A stretch of DNA of 64,000 bases from positions 1,488,001 to 1,552,000 of the forward strand of contig NZ_CP043329.1 in the NCBI RefSeq assembly GCF_008195825.1, written 5' to 3'. Position 1 is the first letter of the stretch. Every line of letters begins with the position of its first letter. This DNA is from Pedobacter aquae. Lineage in GTDB: Bacteria; Bacteroidota; Bacteroidia; Sphingobacteriales; Sphingobacteriaceae. Shown in pieces: positions 9,116 to 17,249 of the stretch. The notes below the pieces were generated by a model. The model was not told the DNA's origin. It searched no databases and saw nothing but the letters and a program-made list of their open reading frames with translations. Both the position numbers and the translations under genes were made by a program.

Positions 9116-9147
9116 AAAAACCTTGACAATTAAATTTCAAGGTTTTT
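9116..9147 (-). terminator. Rho-independent terminator of the PL11-to-sulfatase operon
   Basis: An 11-bp perfect stem (AAAAACCTTGA with TCAAGGTTTTT) encloses a 10-base loop and ends in a U-rich arm on the minus-strand transcript. It lies 195 bases after the sulfatase stop and just before promoter b, which is where the upstream operon should end. By symmetry it could also work on the plus strand. Confidence 0.7.
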
Positions 9148-9341
9148 TTAGCGAGTGTTAAGATTAATTTTTTGAGAGATTACCAATGTCAATATATGAC
9201 AATATCCTACATAAAATAAAGACTATTTGATTTTTGGTTTTAGCTATTACCCATTAGATTCTAAAATCTAAAAAAAACAAGTCTTTACAATAAGCCTAAA
9301 TAAAATAGATTGATTTGGATGAGCAAGTAATTATCAAGAAG

Positions 9342-10940
9342 CTAGGGCTTCTTTTTATCTAACAATTCAAAAGGAATAACACCTGTATGTTGCGCCCATT
9401 CATGATACAAAACAGCCATTTCTTTTACCCTCTCAGGAAATTGTGAAACAAGATTTTGCTGCTCGGCCCGGTCTTTAGATAAATCATACAATTCCCATTG
9501 GTTTGCAGGGTAAGTAGATACTAATTTCCATGAGCCAACTCTAACTGCCCTGTTACCTTCATGCTCAAAAAACAAAGCTTTATGCCCTTCCCATTGCTTT
9601 TTCTGAAAAACAGGAACTAAGCTTTTTCCTATTGTAGGTAGAATTTTATTACCCTGATGGGTTTCAGGATAATTTACTCCGGCTAAAGCCAAACAAGTAC
9701 TCATTATATCTATAATATGTGCTGGCTGATGGTTAATTTGAGGTTTTATCCATTTTGGACCGTAAGCAATAAAAGGTGTTGCTGTACCACCTTCGTATTC
9801 CCAATGTTTAAAAGAACGGAAAGGTGTATTACTCACATTGGCACCCCAAAAATCATAAGCTGTAAATGATGAAGGATTTGATGCTGGCATTTTAGATGCT
9901 TCTATAATTTGAGGCGTAAAACCATTAGCATTGATATTTTCATGACTTGCACCATTATCCGAAAGGAACATAAAAACGGTATTCTCATCTTCCCCAATTG
10001 CTTTTAGCTCGGCTTTAAGCTTACCAATATTTTTATCCATACGGTAGATCATAGCGGCATAAACAGCCATTTTTTCATCCCAATCTTCTTTTTCTTTTTG
10101 CGATAAGCTATTCCAATCTGGTAAATTGGCATCTCTAGGAGATAGTTTTTGGTTAGCCGAGATGATACCTAATTGCTTCTGCTTTTGAAAACGCTGTTCT
10201 CTTAAAACATCCCAACCTTGCATAAACTTACCTTTAAATAAGGCTATGTCTTCTGGTAAAGCATGTAAAGGCCAATGTGGCGCTTGGTAAGCTAAATATA
10301 AAAAGAAGGGCTGTTTTGGGTCTTTTCTTTCTTTGATAAATTTAATGGCAAAATCTGTATAAGCATTGGTAGAATAATAACCATCGGGAGTTTGATATTG
10401 ATCTTCGCCCAAGGCTATAGTTAGCTTTTGATTTGGACGATAAGGTCTGTTCTCAAAATAGCTATTAGCACCATCAATTAAACCAAAATATTTATCGAAC
10501 CCCCTTTTAGTTGGCCAATTATCTTTTACTTGCCCTATATGCCATTTACCCGCCATAAAAGTAGCATAACCATAGGTTTTTAAAGCTTCGGCGATGGTGA
10601 CACAATTTTTATTTAAGTAACCTTGATAAGCTGGCTGAGGTCTGGTATTCACCATATCACCTACACCAGCTTGATGCGGATAGAGCCCTGTCATTAAAGA
10701 AGCCCGTGTTGGACAACAACGAGAAGCATTATAAAAATTAGTCATTTTTAAACCTTCTTTAGCCATTTTGTCTAGAACCGGAGTTTCCATTTCTGAGCCA
10801 AAACTGCCTAAATCTGAAAAACCCATATCATCAGCTAAAATTAAAATGATATTTGGGCGTTTCTGAGCTTTATTTTTTTGGGCAAACACCTCGCTAACAA
10901 CTATGAAGCTTAAAAACAACAGCGACAAAAATCTATTCAT
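9342..10940 (-). CDS. Type I (S1) sulfatase, secreted
   Basis: A 532-residue sulfatase. It begins with a signal peptide (cleavage near VFAQ). The metal-binding Asp pair is at residues 37-38 (LILADDMGFSDLG). The formylglycine motif C-x-P-x-R is Cys75-Cys76-Pro77-Thr78-Arg79 (SRCCPTRASLMTG), so Cys75 would be matured by an anaerobic or FGE-type enzyme encoded elsewhere. Further family blocks are GKWHIGQ, FLYLAYQAPHWPLHALPED, FLSDNGASHEN and FRSFKHWEYEGGTATPFI. It removes sulfate esters from a sugar. It is the last gene of the PL11 operon, 39 bases after the second esterase. A sulfatase is unexpected in a locus otherwise built for land-plant pectin, so its substrate is an open question. Confidence 0.92.
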   Translation of the reverse strand: MNRFLSLLFLSFIVVSEVFAQKNKAQKRPNIILILADDMGFSDLGSFGSEMETPVLDKMAKEGLKMTNFYNASRCCPTRASLMTGLYPHQAGVGDMVNTRPQPAYQGYLNKNCVTIAEALKTYGYATFMAGKWHIGQVKDNWPTKRGFDKYFGLIDGANSYFENRPYRPNQKLTIALGEDQYQTPDGYYSTNAYTDFAIKFIKERKDPKQPFFLYLAYQAPHWPLHALPEDIALFKGKFMQGWDVLREQRFQKQKQLGIISANQKLSPRDANLPDWNSLSQKEKEDWDEKMAVYAAMIYRMDKNIGKLKAELKAIGEDENTVFMFLSDNGASHENINANGFTPQIIEASKMPASNPSSFTAYDFWGANVSNTPFRSFKHWEYEGGTATPFIAYGPKWIKPQINHQPAHIIDIMSTCLALAGVNYPETHQGNKILPTIGKSLVPVFQKKQWEGHKALFFEHEGNRAVRVGSWKLVSTYPANQWELYDLSKDRAEQQNLVSQFPERVKEMAVLYHEWAQHTGVIPFELLDKKKP

Positions 10941-10979
10941 GACAATAAAAGGTTTATGATATGGATGCCCTAATTTAAA

Positions 10980-11765
10980 TTATCTTTTTATGTATTTAGC
11001 TAAATTTAAACCTTTAGTAGCTTTAATACCATCTACTACTTTTTTAGCGTTAAACTTTGCGCCTTCTTCTATGGTGTGGGTATTATCTTTTAGCCCAAAA
11101 TATACTTGATTGACTTTTTCTGTACCTAAGGCATCATATTCATCAGCGATAAGCTTATTTAAATCAATAAAAAAAGCATTTTCTTGTTCTGCTGCAGCTT
11201 TTGCCCAAAGCGCATACTCTGCCCGGTTTACTCTAGCGTCTTTCCATGCGTTTCTGGGTACTAAAGAACAAACAATAGGAATAGCACCTTTTGCTTTTGT
11301 TTCTTTGATAAATTGCCTGATATACCATCCATAAGTATAAACCACCTCTTGTTTTTTTAATATGGGATTATAAATTTCTTTACTTTCATTACCATTCCCA
11401 CGGATGGTTCCTCTGGCTCTAACCGTATCATCTAAAGGGCTGCTATCATTATGCCCAAATTGTATGATGACATAATCTCCAGGTTTTAACTTCAATAAAA
11501 CACTATCCCACAAACCTTTAGACCTAAAAGTTCTAGAACTTGTGCCTCCAAGCGCATGGTTTTCTATATTGATTTTATTGCTATCAAAAAAATCGGGAAG
11601 GAAATGACCCCAACCCCATAAACCACCAGCACCATTATCTCTACCATTTTTTACGGTAGAATCGCCAATGAGAAATAAGGTAGGTTTATCTGCTTTTTTA
11701 AGCGCTAAACATGAAATAGCTAGTACTAAAACAGGAAGTAATAAGATTTTATATTTTTTGAACAT
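10980..11765 (-). CDS. CE12 rhamnogalacturonan acetylesterase (SGNH hydrolase)
   Basis: A 261-residue secreted SGNH hydrolase that removes acetyl groups from galacturonate in rhamnogalacturonan. The family blocks are all present: the serine nucleophile in FLIGDSTVKN, Gly in HALGGTSSRTF, Asn in QFGHNDSSP, and the catalytic Asp/His in KDNTHTIEEGA. An N-terminal hydrophobic segment (LLLPVLVLAISC) suggests a lipoprotein or signal peptide. It starts 7 bases after the stop of a related esterase gene. The two share order of motifs but are clearly diverged, so this is an old duplication, possibly giving different regiospecificity on O-2 and O-3 acetyl groups. Confidence 0.88.
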   Translation of the reverse strand: MFKKYKILLLPVLVLAISCLALKKADKPTLFLIGDSTVKNGRDNGAGGLWGWGHFLPDFFDSNKINIENHALGGTSSRTFRSKGLWDSVLLKLKPGDYVIIQFGHNDSSPLDDTVRARGTIRGNGNESKEIYNPILKKQEVVYTYGWYIRQFIKETKAKGAIPIVCSLVPRNAWKDARVNRAEYALWAKAAAEQENAFFIDLNKLIADEYDALGTEKVNQVYFGLKDNTHTIEEGAKFNAKKVVDGIKATKGLNLAKYIKR

Positions 11766-11772
11766 GCGTCTT

Positions 11773-12543
11773 TTATGATTTGATTAAGAACTTTTTTAAT
11801 CTCTTTTCTGATGATGCTTTAATACCTTCTACAATAGATTGCGCATTAATTCTTGCGCCTTCTTTATTGGTATGGGTATGGTCGCCTGCAAAAAAATCTT
11901 TCACTTTATCTGGTCCTAAGGCGTCATACTTATCAGCCGTTATAGCATTTAAATCAATAAAAGTAACATCTTCTTCTTGTGCTACTGTTTTTGCCCATAA
12001 ACCAAAATCCTTATCTACACGTTTCACTTTTCCATTAGCCCATTGGTTACGTGGTATCATAGATAAAACAATAGGAATAGCACCTTTAGCTTTACTTTCT
12101 TTGATGAACTTTCTGAGGTAATAACCATGCGTATAAACAGTTTCTACAGTTCCGTCTTTCCAGGTAAGGTTAACAGTTTCTTCGCCAGTGCCACGTAAAA
12201 CACCACGATAACCTGCTTTAGAAGTATCGGGTTTACTACCATCATTATGTCCAAATTGCATTAAAACATAATCTCCTGGCTGTAAACTATTTACAACTTT
12301 CTCCCAACGTTGTTCTTTAACAAAAGTACGGGTGCTTCTGCCTGCCATAGCGTGGTTTTTAATAGTTACTTTGGTAGAATCAAAAAAAGTTGGTAAAAGA
12401 CTACCCCAACCCCACTGGGCTTTATCATTATTTCTTACGGTAGAATCGCCAATTAAATAAATGGTTGGCTTATCTTGAGGTTTAAAAGCAATTAAAATGG
12501 CAAAAAAACTGGCTAATAAAAAAGCAAACTTTTTCATCTTCAT
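11773..12543 (-). CDS. CE12 rhamnogalacturonan acetylesterase (SGNH hydrolase)
   Basis: A 256-residue secreted esterase with the SGNH blocks IYLIGDSTVRN, AMAGRSTRTF, MQFGHNDGS and GDHTHTNKEGA, in YesT/RhgT-like order. The signal peptide is MKKFAFLLASFFAILIAF (an ATG at 12537 is equally possible). It sits between the GH43-like gene (3 bases away) and its paralogue. Deacetylation is expected to open the rhamnogalacturonan backbone to the PL11 lyase encoded two genes upstream in the same operon. Confidence 0.88.
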   Translation of the reverse strand: MKMKKFAFLLASFFAILIAFKPQDKPTIYLIGDSTVRNNDKAQWGWGSLLPTFFDSTKVTIKNHAMAGRSTRTFVKEQRWEKVVNSLQPGDYVLMQFGHNDGSKPDTSKAGYRGVLRGTGEETVNLTWKDGTVETVYTHGYYLRKFIKESKAKGAIPIVLSMIPRNQWANGKVKRVDKDFGLWAKTVAQEEDVTFIDLNAITADKYDALGPDKVKDFFAGDHTHTNKEGARINAQSIVEGIKASSEKRLKKFLIKS

Positions 12544-12546
12544 ACG

Positions 12547-13551
12547 TTAAGGTTTATTTAGGTTTAAGTTGAGGTAAACAGGTGCGTTTCTATCACAAGT
12601 GATGATGCCGTTTTCGTATTTTAACTCGGCAACTTGTATGCTGCTTCTTCTTTGTTCATAAGTATCTTTCCCTTTATTTTCTGGGGTTTTGCCTGGGTGA
12701 GTAAAGTAAAAAACATAAGCTTTATCACCTCTTACTACAACATCGGGGTGACCACCTATAACGCCATCATCTACACCTGTACCAGGCTTTTCTAGTATGT
12801 TTTCTTTTTGTTTTTTCCAGGTGATTAAATCTGTTGAAGCGTAAATTCCTAATCCACGCCACATATCTACCACCATCCAATATTTATCTTTCCATTTAAA
12901 AACTTTAGGGCCTTCGCCACGGGTAGCAAGTGCTTTGCCTTTGTCTGTCCAGTTATATAAATCCTTACTATCTGCATAATAAACAGATTTACCATCGTTT
13001 TCATTATTGTACCACATACGCCATCCGCCTTCAGGCAAAGGGAATACACAGGCATCAATAACTTTATCTTTAGCTAGTTGAAGCTTACTTTCAAATTTCC
13101 AATCTAGCAAATTGGCACTGGTAAGGTGAAGGATGTATCTTGGATGCTGCCAATCTTTAAAAATACCGGGAACATAGGTTAAATACATATGGTAAAGCCC
13201 TTCATGCGCTATAACTTCAGGCGCCCAATGGGTATAATCAGCGTCTCTATATTTAATATTTGCGGTATCCAGATAATTCCATTTAGCACCGTTTATAGAT
13301 TCTGCAATACCTATTCTGGTACCATGTACCCAAGTTACTCCGTCTAAATCTGAAGCATTTGCTCTTCTGTTGGTGTAAAACATAAGCCATTTTTGAGTTT
13401 TAGTATTAAAAATCACTACAGGGTCTGCTGCACCATCAAAAATAGGGTCTCTAAAAAGTGGTTTATCTGCCTGTTCTAAGGTGCTTTTTTTTACAAAACA
13501 GGATGAAAAACAAAGAATAATGGCTAAAAAGCATAATCTAAAAAGCATCAT
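12547..13551 (-). CDS. GH43-like five-bladed propeller glycosidase (lipoprotein)
   Basis: A 334-residue predicted surface or periplasmic lipoprotein (signal MMLFRLCFLAIILCFSSC). The clan GH-F catalytic triad appears in order: Asp in GAADPVVIF, Asp in VIDACVFPL and Glu in RGEGPKVF. A metal- or sugar-contacting His is likely in VIGGHPDVVV. It is distinct from the other GH43-like enzyme at 4092-5033. It lies in the PL11-CE12-sulfatase operon, with 3-base gaps on both sides, so it probably removes side-chain arabinose, galactose or xylose before or after backbone cleavage. The precise subfamily cannot be decided by eye. Confidence 0.8.
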   Translation of the reverse strand: MMLFRLCFLAIILCFSSCFVKKSTLEQADKPLFRDPIFDGAADPVVIFNTKTQKWLMFYTNRRANASDLDGVTWVHGTRIGIAESINGAKWNYLDTANIKYRDADYTHWAPEVIAHEGLYHMYLTYVPGIFKDWQHPRYILHLTSANLLDWKFESKLQLAKDKVIDACVFPLPEGGWRMWYNNENDGKSVYYADSKDLYNWTDKGKALATRGEGPKVFKWKDKYWMVVDMWRGLGIYASTDLITWKKQKENILEKPGTGVDDGVIGGHPDVVVRGDKAYVFYFTHPGKTPENKGKDTYEQRRSSIQVAELKYENGIITCDRNAPVYLNLNLNKP

Positions 13552-13554
13552 AAA

Positions 13555-15432
13555 TTAAGGGTGACGGTAGTTTACTATGTTAATAAAAGGTTTAGGTGCT
13601 GGTTTCATCCCTTTACCCATATAAAAGCCGGTGTGTGGTGGCTGGTTATAGCCAACATTTTGCCAAGCAATACTTAAACGATAATGCGGGTCATGCATTA
13701 AGGTATATTGTCTTATGGTGGTAGGGATGGTTGTGGTATAGATACGCAATTCCTTATTATCAGCACTGCGGAGGATGAGTTCTTCTCGCCAATCGCCTAA
13801 AATATCAGCAGATAATGCGGGTGTAGATTTTGTGCCGTTGTTAGAAACAGCACCATCAGCAGTAAAAATTCTGCCTTTTCCATACTTCTCAATATAGTTT
13901 CCGTTTAAAAGTTCTCTACTTAAATCGCCATCCCAATAAATTAAAAAATTAGTTGAGCGAGGTGCCAAACCTATTTTTTCTCCTTTTATCGTATATAAAT
14001 CTGGAGAACCAGCCCACCACATTTGAGCGCCTACTCTTGTGGTATCAATATTTGCAGCTACGCCTCTTCCAATATCCTCGTTATCGGCAGCTTTAAATAA
14101 AATCTTACCCGTAGCAGCTTCATAAAGGGCAACACCAGGACCTGTAGTACCTTCCTCTATTTCATGTACACCAAATACCTCTAAGCCGGGATGATCAGGG
14201 TCTAAATCGCTTACATGAAGGGCATCGCCATGTCTTAAGCCTGTTGAGTATAAACCTTTACCATTATCATCAACCACCATAGCGCCAAAAACAATTTCGT
14301 CTTTTCCGTCTTGGTCGACATCGGCAACAGATAAATTATGATTTCCCATCCCTGAAAAAGGATTTTTACCATCTTTAGAATCAAACACCCACCTAGAGCT
14401 TAGTTTTCCTTCTCTAAAATCAAAAGCGGCTAAAACAGTTCTACCATAATAGCCTCTGCCCATCACCAAACTTGGGCGTTTACCATCTAAATAAGCAATG
14501 CAAGCGGTATATCTGTCTACTCTATTTCCTGTCTTATCATTACCACCATTACCACCAACCCCGCCCCAAGTACCAATATCTCCTCTTGAAGGAATATAAT
14601 CAACTGTAGCTAAGGCTTCTCCCGTTTTACCACTAAATATGGTCAAATACTCCGGCCCTGATAAAATTTTACCATAAGTAGGCGCTCTTTTATTTAAGGT
14701 ATCTCGCCAATCTGTCTGGGCATCTCCGATAATTTTTCCTTTACCGTCTGTAGTACCATCTGCTGTTTTGCAAGCAAATTCGGCTATGCCATCACCATCT
14801 AAATCATACACCATAAACTGGGTATAATGGGCGCCTTCTCTGATGTTTTTTCCGAGATTAATTTCCCAGAGAAATGTACCATCAGACTTATAAGCTTGAA
14901 AAATGGGTGGGTCTGTTAAACCTGCTGAGCTATTATCTCTGCCCCTACCAGATTGATGTAGAATAAAATCATATTGACCATCGCCATCTAAATCTCCTAC
15001 AGATAAATCATTAGGAACGTAACCCGTGATGTTTTTTAAAGGGATAGACAAATAAGGTTTTTCTTCGGCGTTAGCAGCAATGGTAAATTCGCCTTTTTCT
15101 GTTTGTTCTTTTTTGTTAATAATGCTTTTAACAAACCATGTATTTACTTTGGTTTCTTTAGCTGTTGAATCTATAATACAAGTAGCACCTGTTATAGGTC
15201 TAGCATTTATTTTAACGGGCTGTTCATCACCAGATTTTCTGTAAACATTAAAAGCTACATCAGGCGCATCGGTACCTAAAACACGCCAACTCACATAATA
15301 ATGATGATTGCCCTTATAAATAGCAACCACGCCACGGTCTAGCGCCTCCATTTGCTTTTGCGCAAACAAGAAATTTATGGTAGCAAAAAGAAATACGAGT
15401 AGTAAACCAGATTTTTTTAGACTTATAGTCAT
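13555..15432 (-). CDS. PL11 rhamnogalacturonan lyase (YesW/YesX type)
   Basis: A 625-residue secreted lyase that cleaves the Rha-(1,4)-GalA bond of the rhamnogalacturonan I backbone by beta-elimination. The sequence has the PL11 eight-bladed propeller with Ca-binding loops (DLSVGDLDGDGQYDF, MVYDLDGDGIAEFACKTADGT, DVDQDGKDEIVFGAM), preceded by an N-terminal beta-sandwich (ALDRGVVAIYKGNHHYYVSWRVLG). The family motifs LSGPEYLTIFSGKTGE and LGDWREELILR near the C-terminus are also clear. The ATG at 15432 is chosen because it gives a good signal peptide and leaves the promoter outside the gene; the frame open to 15513 would run through the promoter. It is the first gene of an operon ending at the sulfatase. 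Confidence 0.94.
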   Translation of the reverse strand: MTISLKKSGLLLVFLFATINFLFAQKQMEALDRGVVAIYKGNHHYYVSWRVLGTDAPDVAFNVYRKSGDEQPVKINARPITGATCIIDSTAKETKVNTWFVKSIINKKEQTEKGEFTIAANAEEKPYLSIPLKNITGYVPNDLSVGDLDGDGQYDFILHQSGRGRDNSSAGLTDPPIFQAYKSDGTFLWEINLGKNIREGAHYTQFMVYDLDGDGIAEFACKTADGTTDGKGKIIGDAQTDWRDTLNKRAPTYGKILSGPEYLTIFSGKTGEALATVDYIPSRGDIGTWGGVGGNGGNDKTGNRVDRYTACIAYLDGKRPSLVMGRGYYGRTVLAAFDFREGKLSSRWVFDSKDGKNPFSGMGNHNLSVADVDQDGKDEIVFGAMVVDDNGKGLYSTGLRHGDALHVSDLDPDHPGLEVFGVHEIEEGTTGPGVALYEAATGKILFKAADNEDIGRGVAANIDTTRVGAQMWWAGSPDLYTIKGEKIGLAPRSTNFLIYWDGDLSRELLNGNYIEKYGKGRIFTADGAVSNNGTKSTPALSADILGDWREELILRSADNKELRIYTTTIPTTIRQYTLMHDPHYRLSIAWQNVGYNQPPHTGFYMGKGMKPAPKPFINIVNYRHP

Positions 15433-15460
15433 GTAGTTTAAATAATTATAATTGGTAGCT

Positions 15461-15505
15461 CCAAAATATGAAATTCTATTTATGCAGGCATCATGTACCA
15501 TCCTG
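15461..15505 (-). promoter_or_regulatory. CAGG-repeat composite promoter, unit c-minus (PL11 operon)
   Basis: On the minus strand the site CAGGATGGTACATGATGC has one perfect and one degenerate half-site (CATG). TATTTTGG lies at exactly 27 bases from the start of the second half-site. It is back to back with a plus-strand copy at 15533-15576, forming a divergent control region. The ATG of PL11 at 15432 lies about 29 bases after the -7 box. Confidence 0.78.
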
Positions 15506-15532
15506 AAAAGCAAACATCAATCATTTATTTAT

Positions 15533-15576
15533 CAGGATGAAACAGGATGATTAATCATTTGATTATTTACAATTTG
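15533..15576 (+). promoter_or_regulatory. CAGG-repeat composite promoter, unit c-plus (PL9 gene)
   Basis: The plus-strand site CAGGATGAAACAGGATGA has two intact half-sites. TACAATTTG follows, with its TTTG one base closer than at the other sites. The -7 box ends 24 bases before the ATG at 15601. This supports that ATG over the in-frame one at 15547, which would lie inside the operator. Confidence 0.75.
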
Positions 15577-15600
15577 CTTCAACCAATTATTAAATTTCTC

Positions 15601-17229
15601 ATGTTTATAAAAACACCAAAATACTCCCTCATTCTAGTATTGAGTTTATTTTATGCACAAAGCTTTGCAGCAAAATATTACGTTGCGCCCAATGGTAGCG
15701 ATAGCAATACGGGAACGATAAGCTCTCCTTTTTTAAGTATCCAAAGATCTCAAGATGCTGTAAGTGCTGGCGATACCGTGTATATACGAGGTGGAACTTA
15801 CATGATGACAGAAAGCCAAATTGCTTTAAAATCAAGCATTTTTGCTTATGTAACATATCTGAATAAAAGTGGAACCGCAGGGAAAATGATTAAATATTGG
15901 GCCTACCCAGGAGAGAAACCTGTATTTAACTATAGCAATGTTAAACCTGCAGATTACAGGGTACATGCCTTTGAAGTTGTGGGTTCATATATCCATTTAA
16001 AAGGTTTAGAAGTTGTGGGTGTACAGGTTACTATTCTTACCCATACACAATCTATTTGTTTTGAAAACCAAGGGAATAACAATATTTATGAACAGCTAAG
16101 TATGCATGACGGACAAGCTATTGGCTTTTACTTAACCAAAGGCGCTAATAACTTAATTTTAAACTGCGATGCTTATAATAATCATGATAATACATCGGGC
16201 AATAAACTAGGAGGTAATACGGATGGGTTTGGTAATCATCCATCATCAGCGGCTCATACAAATAATATTTTTAGAGGTTGCCGAGCTTGGTTTAATAGTG
16301 ATGATGGCTATGACTGTATCAGTGCAGATGCCCCTACGGTGTTTGAAAACTGCTGGGCTTTTTATAATGGCTATTCAACAAATTTCACCAGCTTAGGCGA
16401 TGGAAATGGCTTTAAAGTTGGTGGCTATGGTTCTTCTCCACTTAGTAATTTACCAGCGATAATCCCCAGAAACACCACAAAATCTTGTTTAGCTGTTAGA
16501 AATAAAGCTAATGGTTTTTATGCTAACCACCATTTAGCAGGTAATTATTGGTACAACAATACGGCTTACTTAAACGCATCTAATTACAATATGCTCAATA
16601 GAAAAGCGGCTAATAGTACCGATTATTTGACTGATGTACCCGGATACGACCATGTGATGAAAAACAATTTAGGTTTTGCTGCAAGAGGCACAGAGACCAG
16701 TCAAATAGATGCACCAAAATGCGATTTATCTTTCAACTACTTTACTTTGCCTGTTACCGTTAATAGTAGTGATTTTGTAAGTTTAGATTTAGCACAACTT
16801 ACCCAACCGAGAAAAGAAAACGGCGATTTACCCGATATTAATTTTATGAAATTAGTTTCTGGAAGCGATTTAATTGATGTTGGTATTGATATTGGGATTG
16901 CTTTTGAAGGTGCTAAACCAGATTTAGGCTACAGAGAGTTTAAATCTATCACAACCGGAATAGAAAAATACCCTACTTACAAAGGCTTTAAATTATACCC
17001 AAATCCAAGTCAGGATTCTTTAAATATTACCTTACCCAACCATAATGAGGCTGTCATTTTAAAAATTTATAATATGGAAGGGAAATGTGTAAAAGAGGAG
17101 ACTTTATCCATCAAAGAAAATATACGAATAGATATTTCTAAACTAGCTCAGGGTTCTTATATCTTAAACTTAAGTTTAAAAAAGAACTATATAACTTTAG
17201 TTAGTACTAAGTTTATTAAAAGCTTATAA
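15601..17229 (+). CDS. PL9-family pectate/rhamnogalacturonan lyase with T9SS C-terminal tail
   Basis: A 542-residue secreted parallel beta-helix lyase. After a signal peptide (SLILVLSLFYAQSFA) comes the PL9 opening KYYVAPNGSDSNTGT, then helix coils. The calcium-binding loop is WFNSDDGYDCISAD and the likely catalytic Lys is in GDGNGFKVGGYG. Residues from about 455 form a type A Por secretion tail (FKLYPNPSQDSLNI, then KIYNMEGKCV and LAQGSYILNL), marking it for the type IX secretion system. It is thus probably released or attached at the cell surface, unlike most PUL enzymes here, which are exported to the periplasm or as lipoproteins. It is transcribed alone from promoter c-plus and converges on the operon ending at 17250. 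Confidence 0.9.
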   Translation: MFIKTPKYSLILVLSLFYAQSFAAKYYVAPNGSDSNTGTISSPFLSIQRSQDAVSAGDTVYIRGGTYMMTESQIALKSSIFAYVTYLNKSGTAGKMIKYWAYPGEKPVFNYSNVKPADYRVHAFEVVGSYIHLKGLEVVGVQVTILTHTQSICFENQGNNNIYEQLSMHDGQAIGFYLTKGANNLILNCDAYNNHDNTSGNKLGGNTDGFGNHPSSAAHTNNIFRGCRAWFNSDDGYDCISADAPTVFENCWAFYNGYSTNFTSLGDGNGFKVGGYGSSPLSNLPAIIPRNTTKSCLAVRNKANGFYANHHLAGNYWYNNTAYLNASNYNMLNRKAANSTDYLTDVPGYDHVMKNNLGFAARGTETSQIDAPKCDLSFNYFTLPVTVNSSDFVSLDLAQLTQPRKENGDLPDINFMKLVSGSDLIDVGIDIGIAFEGAKPDLGYREFKSITTGIEKYPTYKGFKLYPNPSQDSLNITLPNHNEAVILKIYNMEGKCVKEETLSIKENIRIDISKLAQGSYILNLSLKKNYITLVSTKFIKSL

Positions 17230-17249
17230 TTTTAATAGTGAAGGTTATA

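Larger units (their letters stand above)
8919..9341. other. Non-coding stretch between sulfatase and GH105 operons
   Basis: No gene is seen in these 423 bases. They hold a terminator-like hairpin at 9116-9147, the composite promoter b at 9041-9085 and an A/T-rich leader of about 120 bases before GH105. The part from 9148 to 9341, the 3' side of the sulfatase operon, is A/T-rich with only short inverted repeats (for example TTAGATT/AATCTAA near 9254-9271) and no clear function. Confidence 0.6.

Noticed and set aside
15433-15513. Longer start for PL11 at 15513
   Set aside because: The extra 27 residues come from the divergent promoter region and precede an ordinary signal peptide at 15432.
15547-15600. 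Longer start for the PL9 gene at 15547
   Set aside because: The ATG lies inside the second half of the plus-strand operator, the extra residues are not signal-peptide-like, and the -7 box at 15568-15576 would fall within the gene.
17230-17249. Terminator between the convergent PL9 and (alpha/alpha)6 genes
   Set aside because: Only 20 bases lie between the stop codons and no stem can be formed there; termination must overlap coding sequence or be factor-dependent.
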